Shown in pieces: positions 41,566 through 50,529 of a DNA stretch of 50,529 nt; positions within the stretch are counted from its first letter, which is position 1; every line of letters starts with the position of its first letter. Location of the stretch: positions 1-50,529 of the forward strand of contig CAJYIY010000126.1 in the NCBI GenBank assembly GCA_913775305.1, read 5' to 3'. Position numbers and translations under genes: made by a program. The notes beneath the pieces were generated by a model. The model had not been told where the DNA came from, searched no databases, and saw only the letters and a list, made by a program, of their open reading frames with translations. This DNA comes from an uncultured Erwinia sp. (GTDB lineage Bacteria > Pseudomonadota > Gammaproteobacteria > Enterobacterales > Enterobacteriaceae).

Positions 41566-44500
41566 AAATTTTGACCCTGCGTTTTAAGAACCTGAACTCG
41601 CTAAAGGGCGAATGGAAAATCGACTTCAGGGCAGAGCCCTTTGCCAGCAACGGGCTGTTTGCCATCACCGGCCCGACCGGTGCCGGTAAAACCACCCTGC
41701 TGGATGCTATCTGCCTTGCGCTGTATCACGAAACCCCGCGTCTGAAGAGCATTACCCAGTCGCAAAACGATCTGATGACCCGCGATACGGCAGAATGCCT
41801 GGCAGAGGTGGAGTTTGAGGTCAAAGGCGTGGCCTGGCGCGCCTTCTGGAGCCAGAACCGCGCCCGCGGTGCCGCTGATGGTAATCTTCAGGCTCCGCGC
41901 GTGGAGCTGGCGCGCTGCGCAGATAACCAGATTGTCGCCGATAAGGTGAAAGATAAACTGGAGATGATCGCCAGCCTCACCGGTCTGGACTTCGATCGCT
42001 TTACCAAATCCATGATGCTGTCGCAGGGACAGTTTGCCGCGTTTCTTAATGCCGATGCGAATAAGCGGGCCGAGCTGCTGGAGGAGCTGACCGGTACCGA
42101 GATCTACGGTCGCTTATCGGCACAGGTCTTTGAGCGCCACAAGCTGGCGAAAACCGAACTCGACGCCCTGCGCACTCAGGCATCGGGCGTGGATCTGCTC
42201 AGCGACGAGCAGCAGCAGGCATTCAATGACCGCCTGGCGCAACTGGTTGCAGATGAGCAGGTACTCACTTCTCAACTTGATCAGCAGCAGCAGCAGCTTC
42301 AGGACTGGCAGCAGCTGGAGCAGTTACAGCATGACCGGAATAACCTCGTACAGCAGCAGCAGCAGCTGACCGGACAGCTGCGACAGGCACAGGAAGCTCT
42401 GGCCAATGCCGCACAGCAACAGCAGCAGGCTCAGCAGGAGGAAGAGCAGCATCAGGCGCAGCAGCTGGCGCAGGAAACGCTGATCGCCGGACAGGTGATG
42501 CCGCTCGACCATCAGCTGGCTACGTTGAACGACCTGTTGAAACAGCTGGAGCAGGAGCGAAGTCAGTACCAACAGTCATACCAGTCGCGCCTGCATGAGC
42601 GGGCAAAAAACCAGCAAACCCGGCAGGATAAGCAGGCTGAACAGCAGCGGCTGGAGCAGTGGCGGGATGCTCATCCCCGCTTCGCGCACTACGGTGAGTC
42701 GCTGCCGCTGTGGCGAGAACGCTTCCAGCAGCAGCAAAAAAGTGAGCAGTCACTCTCTGCTCTGCGTCTGCGCGTTGAGCGACAGCAGCAGGAGTTGCAC
42801 CAGTTGGATCACCGCCGCCAGCAGCTTGCTCAACAGGCGATCCCATTACAGCAACAGCTCACGGCACAGCAGCAGGAGCTGGAAAAAGCGCTACAGGTGC
42901 TGAAACCGTTGCAGCAGCAGTATTCTGCCGGGCACCTGCGCAGCGGGCTGGAACACTTTTCCCGTCAGCGCTCACAGCGCCAGCAACTTGCCACGCTGCA
43001 ACCACAGTGGCAGCTGTCAGCCACCCGCCGCCGTCGGCTGCATCAGGACGGCCAGCTGCTGGCGCGTGAAATAGCACAAACAAGTGAGCAGTTACTTACG
43101 CTACGTGCCAGCTGGAAGGAGAAAAATCAGCATTTGCAGGATATTAAGGTGCGCCGGGATCTCGAGCAGCGCATCGCCAGCCTCGAAGCGCATCGCGCCC
43201 GCCTGGAGCCGGGTCATCCCTGCCCGCTTTGCGGTTCGACAGCGCATCCTGCCGTTGCAGAATATCAGGCGATCCAGCTGTCGGAAACGCAGCAGCGGTT
43301 GGCTGAATTAGAACGGCAGGAGCAGGAGTTAAAAGAGCGCGGCAGCGCCTGCGGCGCACAGCTTAAACAACAACAGCAGCAGCAGGAACGCCTGAAGCGG
43401 GATCGGCAGGAGGCCGACGAGCAGGCCGCTCAGCTGGAGCAGCAGTGGCAAAGCGCGGTTCAGGCACTGGCGCTGACCTTCAGCCCCGATGACGGCGAAC
43501 AGGTAGCGGCCTGGCTGAAAGAACAGGATTTGCAGGAACAGCAGCAGCAGCAGCAGCTGAATGCCCTGGAACAGGCGGAACGTCACTGCCAGCAGCAAAA
43601 AGAACAGCTTAATCAGCAGCAGCAAACGGTTCAGTCTCTGCAACAGCAAACGCAGCTTCAGCAGCAGCAGTACGAAACCGCCAGTCGTCTGCTGGAAGAA
43701 CAGCGCCAGCAGCTGGAGCAGGAAGAGCAGCAGGCAGCCCGTCAGCGCAGCGAGCTGGCTGACAGCCTGCTGCCGCTGGCTCTGACGCTGCCGGAGAACG
43801 GTGATTATCAGGGCTGGCTACAGCTGCGCGAACAGCACTGGCTGCAGTGGCAGCAGAACGCCGCCGCACTGGCACAGCTGATACCGGAGCTGGCCACCCT
43901 GAGCAGCCGTCAGCAGGCGCTGGACGAAGAGCTGGTGAAACAACAGGCACAGCTGGACGTGCAAAACCAGCGCATCAGCGATCGGCAGCAGGCACTGGCT
44001 CACTGCCAGCAGCAGCGGCAGCAGCTGTTTGGCGATCGCGTTATTGCCGATGTTCAGCAACAGCTGCGCGATCGGGCCGCCGGGTATGCGGCAGCGACTC
44101 GCCGCCATCAGCAGCACTGGCAGCAACAGCAGGATCGGGCCAACACCCTGGTCGGCCAGCTTCAGTCACTGGATGTCCAGTTGCTGGCGCTGGCGGCACG
44201 GCTAAAGGAGTGCGAGGAGAAGGTTGTCCATCAGCACGCAGGCGGCCCGGAGAGCAGCACCGTACGTGAATCGCTGGCCGCCAGCGTGGCGGATTTGAGT
44301 CGCCAGCTGCGTGAGAACGCCGGTTTGCAGGGACAGCTTCGCCAGCAGCTGCACGATGACGCCACGCGCCGCCAGCAGCGACAGTCCCTGCTGGCGCAGA
44401 TCGCCGAGAACGAACAGCGGGTGGAGGACTGGAGCTATCTGAACCAGCTGATCGGTTCACGCGATGGCGATAAATTCCGCCGGTTTGCCCAAGGGCTGAC

Positions 44501-44951
44501 GCTCGATCATCTGGTGTGGCTGGCCAATAACCAGCTCGACCGCCTGCACGGGCGCTATCTGCTACAGCGTAAAACGCAGGAGGCGCTGGAGCTTGAGGTG
44601 GTGGATACCTGGCAGGCGGATGCCCGCCGCGACACCCGAACGCTGTCCGGCGGCGAAAGCTTCCTGGTCAGCCTGGCACTGGCGCTGGCCCTCTCCGATC
44701 TCGTCAGCCATAAGACGCAAATTGAGTCGCTGTTCCTGGATGAGGGCTTCGGCACGCTGGATGCCGAGACGCTGGACAGCGCGCTGGATGCCCTGGACGC
44801 CCTGAATGCCAGCGGCAAAACCATCGGGGTAATCAGCCATGTTGAGGCGATGAAGGAGCGTATTCCGGTGCAGATTCGGGTCCGTAAGATCAACGGGCTT
44901 GGTTACAGCCGGCTGGATACACCGACCAGTCCTGACAGACAGCATCCGTAG
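41562..44951 (+). CDS. sbcC: exonuclease SbcCD subunit C
   Basis: The SMC-like ATPase subunit (bacterial Rad50). 1129 residues, about 80 longer than E. coli SbcC (1048). Walker A is [13 protein letters not shown] (37-49); the ABC signature [19 protein letters not shown] and Walker [16 protein letters not shown] are near the C-terminus. Two long coiled-coil arms flank the zinc hook Cys554-Pro-Leu-Cys557. The arms are extremely glutamine-rich, with runs of up to six Gln and many CAG repeats. The start is GTG at 41562, overlapping sbcD by four bases, with GAGGAG upstream. Confidence 0.97.
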   Translation: MKILTLRFKNLNSLKGEWKIDFRAEPFASNGLFAITGPTGAGKTTLLDAICLALYHETPRLKSITQSQNDLMTRDTAECLAEVEFEVKGVAWRAFWSQNRARGAADGNLQAPRVELARCADNQIVADKVKDKLEMIASLTGLDFDRFTKSMMLSQGQFAAFLNADANKRAELLEELTGTEIYGRLSAQVFERHKLAKTELDALRTQASGVDLLSDEQQQAFNDRLAQLVADEQVLTSQLDQQQQQLQDWQQLEQLQHDRNNLVQQQQQLTGQLRQAQEALANAAQQQQQAQQEEEQHQAQQLAQETLIAGQVMPLDHQLATLNDLLKQLEQERSQYQQSYQSRLHERAKNQQTRQDKQAEQQRLEQWRDAHPRFAHYGESLPLWRERFQQQQKSEQSLSALRLRVERQQQELHQLDHRRQQLAQQAIPLQQQLTAQQQELEKALQVLKPLQQQYSAGHLRSGLEHFSRQRSQRQQLATLQPQWQLSATRRRRLHQDGQLLAREIAQTSEQLLTLRASWKEKNQHLQDIKVRRDLEQRIASLEAHRARLEPGHPCPLCGSTAHPAVAEYQAIQLSETQQRLAELERQEQELKERGSACGAQLKQQQQQQERLKRDRQEADEQAAQLEQQWQSAVQALALTFSPDDGEQVAAWLKEQDLQEQQQQQQLNALEQAERHCQQQKEQLNQQQQTVQSLQQQTQLQQQQYETASRLLEEQRQQLEQEEQQAARQRSELADSLLPLALTLPENGDYQGWLQLREQHWLQWQQNAAALAQLIPELATLSSRQQALDEELVKQQAQLDVQNQRISDRQQALAHCQQQRQQLFGDRVIADVQQQLRDRAAGYAAATRRHQQHWQQQQDRANTLVGQLQSLDVQLLALAARLKECEEKVVHQHAGGPESSTVRESLAASVADLSRQLRENAGLQGQLRQQLHDDATRRQQRQSLLAQIAENEQRVEDWSYLNQLIGSRDGDKFRRFAQGLTLDHLVWLANNQLDRLHGRYLLQRKTQEALELEVVDTWQADARRDTRTLSGGESFLVSLALALALSDLVSHKTQIESLFLDEGFGTLDAETLDSALDALDALNASGKTIGVISHVEAMKERIPVQIRVRKINGLGYSRLDTPTSPDRQHP
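43539..43556 (+). repeat. (CAG)6 trinucleotide run inside sbcC
   Basis: Six perfect CAG codons (Gln) in frame. It is one of several shorter CAG runs in the sbcC coiled-coil region, for example near 42283-42297 and 43370-43384. Such tracts can change length by slippage without shifting the frame. Confidence 0.85.
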
Positions 44952-45102
44952 CCCCTGCGCATATCGCGCTGGTGCCACGGAAGAAACGACAGCAGGCTCA
45001 GTTTTCAGGGCCCTTTTCCCACAGCCGCCGGGCATGGAGTGAAGCCGTGAGCCTGACTGCCATGCTGTTCGATTGTCGGTGTCGTCCTCGCTGAACTGGA
45101 GC

Positions 45103-46008
45103 TTACAGTGCCCAGAGCCAGGCCGCACCGCGAACGCCGCTGGAGTCGCCGTGAACGGCCTGGCGGATCGGCGTGTCGCACTCACCGCCAAACACCCAGT
45201 TTTTCACCAGCTGTGGCACGGTCTGATACAGCCTGTCGACGTTACTCATGCCCCCGCCCAGCACGATGACATCCGGGTCGAGAATATTCACCACCTGCGC
45301 CAGCGATTTAGCCAGCCGCAGCTCGTAGCGGCTCAGGGCCAACTCGGCCACCGGATCCTGCTGCTCCACCTGCTGAATAATCTCCACACCGCTGCGTTCA
45401 ATACCGCTGAGGCGCTGATAGTCGGTGGCAAAGCCGGTTCCGGAAATAAAGGTTTCAATGCAGCCCGCTTTGCCACAGTAGCAGGGCACCTCACGGCGGT
45501 AGCTCAGTTCGTCTTCATCCATCCACGGCAGTGGATTATGCCCCCATTCACCGCCGTTGCCGTTGACGCCGCCGTGGGCCTGACCGTTCAGCGCCACGCC
45601 AGCCCCGCAGCCGGTGCCGATGATCACCGCAAAGACCGTCTGCATACCGGCGGCGGCACCGTCTGTCGCTTCGGAAACGGCCAGGCAGTTAGCATCATTG
45701 GCAATGCGTATTTCGCGCCCCAGTAGCTGCTGCAAATCTTTATCCAGCGGTCTGCCGTTCAGCCAGGTCGAATTGGCATTTTTGACCAGACCGGTTACGG
45801 GTGACAGCGTACCGGGGATGCCCACCCCCACCGTTCCCTGCTGCCCCGTTGCTGATTCTGCCCGCTTCACCAGATCGGTGATGGCCGCCAGCGTCTGCTC
45901 ATAATGATTACGCGGCGTTGGCACGCGATAGCGATACAGCTCTTCTCCCTGGTTTGAGAGTGCAATCACCTCTGTTTTAGTACCACCTAAATCGATACCG
46001 ATACGCAC
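45103..46008 (-). CDS. mak: fructokinase (ROK family)
   Basis: Mak phosphorylates fructose, and mannose in E. coli. 301 residues (E. coli 302). ROK signatures: phosphate loop [14 protein letters not shown], substrate region [30 protein letters not shown], and the zinc cluster with [15 protein letters not shown]. The start is GTG at 46008 with AAGGA upstream. E. coli has araJ between sbcC and mak; here the genes are 151 bp apart with no gene between. Confidence 0.95.
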   Translation of the reverse strand: MRIGIDLGGTKTEVIALSNQGEELYRYRVPTPRNHYEQTLAAITDLVKRAESATGQQGTVGVGIPGTLSPVTGLVKNANSTWLNGRPLDKDLQQLLGREIRIANDANCLAVSEATDGAAAGMQTVFAVIIGTGCGAGVALNGQAHGGVNGNGGEWGHNPLPWMDEDELSYRREVPCYCGKAGCIETFISGTGFATDYQRLSGIERSGVEIIQQVEQQDPVAELALSRYELRLAKSLAQVVNILDPDVIVLGGGMSNVDRLYQTVPQLVKNWVFGGECDTPIRQAVHGDSSGVRGAAWLWAL

Positions 46009-46153
46009 CGGCTATTCCTTATAATTTAACGTTCATATCATTACCTTAGAAGGCGAAGGGCTGAAAGGCAATGAAACCCCGCCGCTGATTCGCTATCATG
46101 CGCGCTGACTTTGAACTTGCGCGCCATTGACGCGCCCTGAGAGGGAATGCAGC

Positions 46154-47065
46154 ATGCTGTGGTTTAAAAATTTGATGGTTTATCGTCTTAATCGCGAGAT
46201 CCCGCTGGCGGCCGACGAGATGGAAAAACAGCTCGATGCCTTCTCTTTCACTCCCTGCGGCAGTCAGGATATGGCGAAAACCGGCTGGGTTTCCCCCATT
46301 GGCCCGCGCAGCGACGCGCTGACTCACGTGACTAATGGTCAGATCCTGATCTGCGCCCGCAAAGAAGAAAAAATCCTGCCCTCCCCGGTTATCAAGCAGG
46401 CGCTGGAAGCCAAAATCAGCAAGCTGGAAAATGAACAGTCGCGCAAGCTGAAAAAAACCGAAAAAGATGCATTGAAAGATGAAGTGCTGCACAGCCTGCT
46501 GCCGCGCGCCTTCAGCCGCTTCAGCCAGACCTGGCTGTGGATTGACACGGTGAACAATCTGATTATGGTTGACTGCGCCAGCGCTAAAAAAGCCGAAGAT
46601 ACCCTCGCGCTGCTGCGAAAAAGCCTCGGTTCTCTGCCGGTGGTCCCGCTGACTCTGGAAAGTCCGATTGAGCTGACGATGACCGAATGGGTGCGGTCAG
46701 GCGATCTGCCTGCCGGATTTGCGCTGATGGATGAAGCCGAACTGAAAGCGATACTGGAAGACGGTGGCGTGATCCGCTGTAAAAAACAGGATCTGGTCTG
46801 TGATGAAATCGCGAACCATATTGAAGCCGGTAAACTGGTGACCAAACTGGCACTCGACTGGCAGGAACGCATTCAGTTTGTGCTGTCGGATGACGGTTCC
46901 CTGAAACGCCTGAAATTTGCCGATACGCTGCGTGAGCAAAATGACGATATCGATCGGGAAGACGTTTCCGGCCGCTTTGACGCCGATTTTATTCTGATGA
47001 CCGGTGAGCTGGCCGCGCTGATTAACAACACCGTTGAAGCCCTGGGTGGCGAAGCCCGGCGCTGA
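46154..47065 (+). CDS. rdgC: recombination-associated protein RdgC
   Basis: RdgC is a ring-forming DNA-binding protein that limits RecA activity. 303 residues, as in E. coli, starting [18 protein letters not shown] and ending [15 protein letters not shown]. The ATG at 46154 is set by homology, with GAGGGAATGCAGC upstream; the frame is open nine codons earlier. It is divergent from mak and convergent with ppnP. Confidence 0.96.
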   Translation: MLWFKNLMVYRLNREIPLAADEMEKQLDAFSFTPCGSQDMAKTGWVSPIGPRSDALTHVTNGQILICARKEEKILPSPVIKQALEAKISKLENEQSRKLKKTEKDALKDEVLHSLLPRAFSRFSQTWLWIDTVNNLIMVDCASAKKAEDTLALLRKSLGSLPVVPLTLESPIELTMTEWVRSGDLPAGFALMDEAELKAILEDGGVIRCKKQDLVCDEIANHIEAGKLVTKLALDWQERIQFVLSDDGSLKRLKFADTLREQNDDIDREDVSGRFDADFILMTGELAALINNTVEALGGEARR

Positions 47066-47072
47066 CCGACAG

Positions 47073-47108
47073 CAAAAGGGCGGACCCTCGATCGGGTCCG
47101 CCCTTTTG
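47073..47108. terminator. bidirectional terminator between rdgC and ppnP
   Basis: Perfect 15-bp stem CAAAAGGGCGGACCC / GGGTCCGCCCTTTTG with a 6-base loop in the 57-bp gap between converging genes. Confidence 0.93.
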
Positions 47109-47122
47109 CCGGATTTCGCAAT

Positions 47123-47413
47123 TTAGTCTTTCAGGTAGCGGCACAGATACGCAGAGGGCTCGGCAACCTGAAGATGAAATTCACTATGGCCCGGCACATT
47201 GAATACATCGCCCGGCTGATAGTATTTCCACTCCACCTCCCCCGGCAGCAGCACTTTCAGCGAACCACTCACTACGGTCATTTCTTCCGCCTGGGCAGTA
47301 CCAAAGGTGTACTCACCCTCCGCCATCACGCCGACGCTGGCACGGCCGGTGCTGGCACTGTCAAAACCAATCGACTTCACTTTACCGTCAAAATACTCAC
47401 TAACGTTAAGCAT
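47123..47413 (-). CDS. ppnP: pyrimidine/purine nucleoside phosphorylase PpnP
   Basis: A small cupin that splits many nucleosides with phosphate. 96 residues (E. coli YaiE 94), with [34 protein letters not shown] and [13 protein letters not shown]. The ATG at 47413 follows AAGGATTTAT; eight upstream codons lack homology. Confidence 0.95.
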   Translation of the reverse strand: MLNVSEYFDGKVKSIGFDSASTGRASVGVMAEGEYTFGTAQAEEMTVVSGSLKVLLPGEVEWKYYQPGDVFNVPGHSEFHLQVAEPSAYLCRYLKD

Positions 47414-47504
47414 ATAAATCCTTAAAATCAGAGACAAAGGTTAACAGGCAATATAGAGGCATTTTCACCGGGCTGTCACGCTTTTTCACCGGCCCCAGTG
47501 ACCT

Positions 47505-48182
47505 TTACAGCAGCAGCTCGGCCGCCAGCCTGGCCACCAGCACATTTGGCAGCAGCACCGGGATCCCTAACAGCTTTTGCAAAAAATCACGATGCCGCCG
47601 CTGGTAACCCATGCTGTCCAGCACCACCACATCGGCGCCCTGTTCCTGAAGCGACAGTGCCGCATCGATCAGTCGGTTCTCATCCGAATTCTCCGGGCTG
47701 GCAACGGCAAAACAGGGCGGATGTGAGAGGTTTTTCCATTTCCCTACCCGCTGCTCCTTTGCCCCGTCCTGCGACAGCATAATTCCAACGTGGTGGCCTT
47801 CAACGATAGCCTCAACCAGCGGTGGGACGATACGCTCCGGCTCCAGTAGCGTGGCGCGTCGCGCTGTCAGCCCGCTAAATTTTTCGCTGCTGAGCAGCAG
47901 AATGAGCTCATAGCCAGCGTCTTCCAGCATATCGATCCGCTGCTGCAGGCCGCGTTTGATGCGGGCGGCAGAGAGCATGCGTTTGCTGCCGTCATTCAGG
48001 TTAACGGGTATTACGTATTCGCCAGCCACGGCACTGTACTGCTGCACAATCTGCACCAGCGGCAGACCATCTAGCAGGCCGCTATAAACAACGCGTTCAG
48101 CAGGCAGGTGCTCCAGCAGCAGCGGAACCATATCGCTGTTCGTTGACTGTCCGGGAGTCAGCACTATCAGGGTGTTATTCAT
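47505..48182 (-). CDS. aroM: AroM family protein
   Basis: 225 residues, as in E. coli AroM, a TyrR-controlled protein of unknown function that resembles Asp/Glu racemases. Matching blocks include GLTARRATLLEPERIVPPLVEAIVEGHHVGI, GADVVVLDSMGYQRRHRDFLQK and PNVLVARLAAELLL. The ATG at 48182 overlaps the end of the upstream IclR-type gene by eight bases, so translation is probably coupled to the regulator. In E. coli aroM follows yaiA directly. Confidence 0.88.
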   Translation of the reverse strand: MNNTLIVLTPGQSTNSDMVPLLLEHLPAERVVYSGLLDGLPLVQIVQQYSAVAGEYVIPVNLNDGSKRMLSAARIKRGLQQRIDMLEDAGYELILLLSSEKFSGLTARRATLLEPERIVPPLVEAIVEGHHVGIMLSQDGAKEQRVGKWKNLSHPPCFAVASPENSDENRLIDAALSLQEQGADVVVLDSMGYQRRHRDFLQKLLGIPVLLPNVLVARLAAELLL

Positions 48183-48963
48183 AATTAACTGCTCCGTGAT
48201 GTGAAATGGCACGGTCCCCGTACTGAGCCGCCAGTTGACGAGTGACCATCTGCAGCGCATCCAGCGCGGTGGGTATAAAAAGTTGATCCTGGCTTTGCGT
48301 GGGAAAAGACAGGCTCAGCGCCACGATTTCTCCCCGGTGCTTATTGCTGAGGGTAGTGGAAATGGCACCGATGCCGGGCAGGGCTTCGCTGCATGCCATC
48401 GCCCAACCGCGCTCACGAATTCGGCCTAACTCCGCCAGCAGCTGCTCCAGGGTTTGTGGCGAATTAGCCGATCTGACCCGCCAGGCTCCGGCATAAAGTT
48501 TGCGCACATCGTCATCGCTGTAGCGGGACAGGATCGCGCGCCCCACTGAGGTTTCGACGGCAGGAAAACGGCTACCCGGCGGGGTGACTGCCTGAACGAA
48601 CATTCGCCCCTGGAACATACGCATCACCATGACTTCACGCCCTTCCAGCACGGATATATAGCCGGTGTAGCTGGATTCAGCGGCCAGTTTCGCCATCATC
48701 GCAGACGCGCCATCGACCAGCGGTGTGGAGAGATAGTGGCTGGCCAGCGACAGCAACATTTGCCCCAGATGAAAACAGCGCGTATCGGGATTTCGTTCCA
48801 GCAGCCCCTGGCTTTCCATCGCCGCCAGCAGCCGTGACACGGTGCTTTTCGGCAGCTTCAGCGTCGTTACCACATCGCTAAAGGACAGTCCCTGTTGCCC
48901 CTGAACCATGCCATGCTGATGAAATAATTTCAGTACCGCTGTCGCGTTTTCTAACGTTGTCAT
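48175..48963 (-). CDS. IclR family transcriptional regulator
   Basis: 262 residues from the ATG at 48963 (267 from 48978; neither has a good ribosome site, and I prefer MTTLENATAVLKLF as a typical family start). The N-terminal winged helix-turn-helix spans about 5-70 (LSFSDVVTTLKLPKSTVSRLLAAMESQGLL). The C-terminal IclR effector domain follows, with AVETSVGRAILSRY and GAISTTLSN. It sits between yaiA and aroM, where E. coli has no gene, and overlaps aroM by eight bases. The ligand is unknown. A symmetric repeat overlaps its start region. Confidence 0.9.
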   Translation of the reverse strand: MTTLENATAVLKLFHQHGMVQGQQGLSFSDVVTTLKLPKSTVSRLLAAMESQGLLERNPDTRCFHLGQMLLSLASHYLSTPLVDGASAMMAKLAAESSYTGYISVLEGREVMVMRMFQGRMFVQAVTPPGSRFPAVETSVGRAILSRYSDDDVRKLYAGAWRVRSANSPQTLEQLLAELGRIRERGWAMACSEALPGIGAISTTLSNKHRGEIVALSLSFPTQSQDQLFIPTALDALQMVTRQLAAQYGDRAISHHGAVNYE

Positions 48964-48970
48964 CGTGGGG

Positions 48971-48998
48971 AGTTCCATTTTAAGGAACTGATGTTCCT
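48971..48998. promoter_or_regulatory. candidate operator at the start of the IclR-type gene
   Basis: Three alternating half-sites: AGTTCC (48971-48976), GGAACT (48984-48989) and GTTCCT (48993-48998). The last pair forms the perfect palindrome AGGAAC-TGAT-GTTCCT (48983-48998). IclR-type proteins bind TGGAA/TTCCA-like dyads, so autoregulation is plausible. Confidence 0.55.
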
Positions 48999-49261
48999 GT
49001 TTTGTTAATTCACCCTACGGTCAGCGGGATTGTTGGTCAAGGACTATAAATTTCGGCGCAATAAGGGCAAAAGCACAGGCTGTGGCTCAGGCAGGTAAAC
49101 AGATAATATTCTCACTGGAACAGGGATAAGGGGAAACAGAATCAGGGCAAACAGGGGGAATCGGTAGAGGGTTATGCTGAATGAGCGGGCAGAGAGATCA
49201 GAACGGCTTCTGTCATCAAAGGAAGACGAACGGTGCGTCATGTGGCATCCCTGCCGCACGA

Positions 49262-49453
49262 TTACTCTTTTGAACGATCTTCGTATCGCGCTTTAGCGTC
49301 CAGCGCTTCCTGCTCGGTTTCATGCTCGCTGATTAGGGTATCCGGGTTAGGATGATCGGCTCGCAGTTCGTACCAAATTACGGTGTTGCCCGGCGCGCCC
49401 TTGTGGACAGGAACAACCGAGGCATTTCGTGGGTAAGGTGGTTTACCTGGCAT
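49262..49453 (-). CDS. yaiA: YaiA family protein
   Basis: 63 residues, as in E. coli, with [50 protein letters not shown] small cytoplasmic protein of unknown function, co-regulated with aroL by TyrR in E. coli. AAGGAATGTGAT precedes the ATG. Confidence 0.94.
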   Translation of the reverse strand: MPGKPPYPRNASVVPVHKGAPGNTVIWYELRADHPNPDTLISEHETEQEALDAKARYEDRSKE

Positions 49454-49505
49454 ATCACATTCCTTCTTGTGGTGAGCAAATCAGGTCAAAAACATCTCTA
49501 CCAAA

Positions 49506-49537
49506 TCAGATCCGCAATCGGACCTGAGTTAATTATA
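49506..49537 (-). promoter_or_regulatory. hairpin and possible -10 between aroL and yaiA
   Basis: The minus strand carries TATAAT (49532-49537) and then a 9-bp stem with one G-U pair (TCAGGTCCG / CGGATCTGA, 49506-49527) followed by TTTGG. It could be a yaiA promoter plus leader hairpin, or a weak terminator for aroL. The -35 match is poor. Confidence 0.4.
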
Positions 49538-49609
49538 GACATTTTCAGCGACTTATCGCATTGAAGGAAAGAGATACGGAATTATCCGTAGGTCTTACTG
49601 CCAGACAAT

Positions 49610-50134
49610 TCAGCTGGCGCGGGCCAGGGAAAGCGCGTTAACGATCTGCTGTACAACGACCTCCGGCGATTGCATTGCATCGATATGATGATGCGCAGCC
49701 TGGCGGTAGAGCAGCCCGCGGGCCGCAAGAACCTCCGTCATCTCCTCGGCAATAGGACGGCCAGTCAGCGTCGGGCGCTGCGCATTCTCCGGGCAGGCTT
49801 CCAGTCGCGAGGCCAGCACTTCTGCCGGAGCATTGAGGAAGATAACGTGCCCGTTATCTTGCATGTACTGACGATTTTCGACGGCCAGAATCATGCCTCC
49901 ACCGGTGGCAATCACTTTGCCGGGGCCGGTCACGGCGATCAGCGAGCCAGATTCCCGACGACGGAATCCCGGCCAGCCCTCTTCCGCGACAATTTCCGCC
50001 ACGGTTTTGCCGCTAGCCTGCTGCAAATAATGATCGGTGTCGCAAAAGTCATAACCCAGTACCGAAGCCAAAGCCAGGCCAACGGTGGTTTTCCCGCAGC
50101 CGCGAGCGCCGATGAGATAAATGGGTAATGGCAT
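49610..50134 (-). CDS. aroL: shikimate kinase II
   Basis: AroL phosphorylates shikimate in aromatic amino-acid synthesis. 174 residues, as in E. coli. Walker A is GARGCGKTT (8-16); DTDHYLQ, GFRRRES and ATGGGM bind shikimate, and the lid carries RPTLTGRP. Two TyrR-type boxes lie upstream. Confidence 0.96.
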   Translation of the reverse strand: MPLPIYLIGARGCGKTTVGLALASVLGYDFCDTDHYLQQASGKTVAEIVAEEGWPGFRRRESGSLIAVTGPGKVIATGGGMILAVENRQYMQDNGHVIFLNAPAEVLASRLEACPENAQRPTLTGRPIAEEMTEVLAARGLLYRQAAHHHIDAMQSPEVVVQQIVNALSLARAS

Positions 50135-50239
50135 AGCAGGACTTTCCTTTAGCGTACTGGGCCCGACAGCAGTGAGCTAACGAAGCGGAATAATGAACAA
50201 TGTCGGGCATGATACCGGACATTTTCTGCCAGGACCACC

Positions 50240-50257
50240 AGTAACGTTTTATTTACA
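50240..50257. promoter_or_regulatory. TyrR-type box proximal to aroL
   Basis: On the minus strand TGTAAA-TAAAAC-GTTACT: the left arm is perfect and the right arm matches 4 of 6 of the consensus TGTAAA-N6-TTTACA, with the invariant G and C in place. It lies about 105 bp before aroL. E. coli aroL is TyrR-repressed. Confidence 0.6.
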
Positions 50258-50309
50258 GTCCAGCCGCAGAGAAAACGAGACAATATTCTGATTTAAATGA
50301 AATTTATTG

Positions 50310-50327
50310 TGTACAGATTAAATTACA
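50310..50327. promoter_or_regulatory. second TyrR-type box upstream of aroL
   Basis: TGTACA-GATTAA-ATTACA, each arm 5 of 6 to the TyrR consensus with correct spacing and the invariant G/C. It lies 70 bp from the first box and just past the yaiI stop. Confidence 0.6.
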
Positions 50328-50333
50328 CTGAGA

Positions 50334-50529
50334 CTATTTGGCCTGTTTTTGCTGGTGCAGCCATTTATCCAGCTCGTTGGCGAAAGCCTGACGATCGCGC
50401 TGACTGAGCGTTGAAGGGCCACCCGTCTGCACGCCGCTGGCGCGCAGGGTATCCATAAAATCACGCATTGTCAGGCGCTCGCGAATCGTGGCTTCGCTGT
50501 AGCGTTCACCGCGTGGATTCAGTGCAACC
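50334..50529 (-). CDS. yaiI: YaiI/YqxD family protein (DUF188), C-terminal part
   Basis: The last 65 codons of a gene running off the right edge. The reading [20 protein letters not shown] and [18 protein letters not shown] matches the C-terminus of E. coli YaiI, a PIN-like protein of unknown function. It was read from the sequence in the frame ending with TAG at 50336-50334. Confidence 0.92.
   Translation of the reverse strand, partial: VALNPRGERYSEATIRERLTMRDFMDTLRASGVQTGGPSTLSQRDRQAFANELDKWLHQQKQAK

Noticed and set aside
42283..43685. CAG-rich stretch considered as a separate tandem-repeat element
   Set aside because: The repeats are in frame within sbcC and irregular; they encode Gln-rich coiled coil rather than an independent repeat array.

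Overview
The window is chromosomal core DNA of a gamma-proteobacterium of the order Enterobacterales. Nearly every protein is close to its Escherichia coli counterpart in length and motifs, and the gene order runs clpX-clpP-tig-bolA-yajG-ampG-cyoABCDE-yajR-yajQ-panE-yajL-thiI-xseB-ispA-dxs-yajO-pgpA-thiL-nusB-ribH-ribD-nrdR-yajI-secF-secD-yajC-tgt-queA-acpH-proY-brnQ-phoR-phoB-sbcD-sbcC-mak-rdgC-ppnP-aroM-yaiA-aroL-yaiI, as in E. coli. Some E. coli neighbours are absent (malZ, tsx, yajD, araJ) and four genes are additional: a 2-Cys peroxiredoxin, a short cobalamin-independent methionine-synthase-like gene, a PstS-like binding protein and an IclR-type regulator. This pattern suggests Erwinia/Pantoea-type bacteria (Erwiniaceae), but the family assignment is inference.

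Region by region: 1-3190 holds protein quality control (ClpX start, ClpP, trigger factor) and BolA on the minus strand. 3474-5582 holds a lipoprotein and the AmpG muropeptide permease. 5583-10930 is the cytochrome bo3 quinol oxidase operon cyoABCDE with a long upstream region and a strong terminator. 11010-14689 holds an MFS transporter, YajQ, PanE (pantothenate synthesis) and YajL. 14770-20609 holds ThiI, then the isoprenoid operon xseB-ispA-dxs and the aldo-keto reductase YajO. 20681-24792 is the minus-strand nrdR-ribD-ribH-nusB-thiL-pgpA cluster (riboflavin, thiamine, phospholipid). 25597-31074 is queA-tgt-yajC-secD-secF (queuosine plus protein export). 31200-35443 holds AcpH, the peroxiredoxin and the ProY and BrnQ amino-acid carriers. 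35853-40127 holds the methionine-synthase-like gene, then phoB-phoR and the PstS-like gene in one apparent operon. 40345-44951 is the SbcCD nuclease. 45103-50529 holds fructokinase, RdgC, PpnP, and an aroL-yaiA-(IclR)-aroM cluster ending in partial yaiI.

Several regulatory sites can be read directly: a Pho box before phoB, three tandem MetJ-type boxes before the methionine-synthase-like gene, an OxyR-type dyad before the peroxiredoxin, two TyrR-type boxes before aroL, and a symmetric repeat at the start of the IclR gene. Many rho-independent terminators are also visible. I found no tRNA, rRNA, insertion sequence, CRISPR array or prophage. The window is mostly ordinary conserved chromosome. 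The accessory interest lies in the four additional genes and their control regions.
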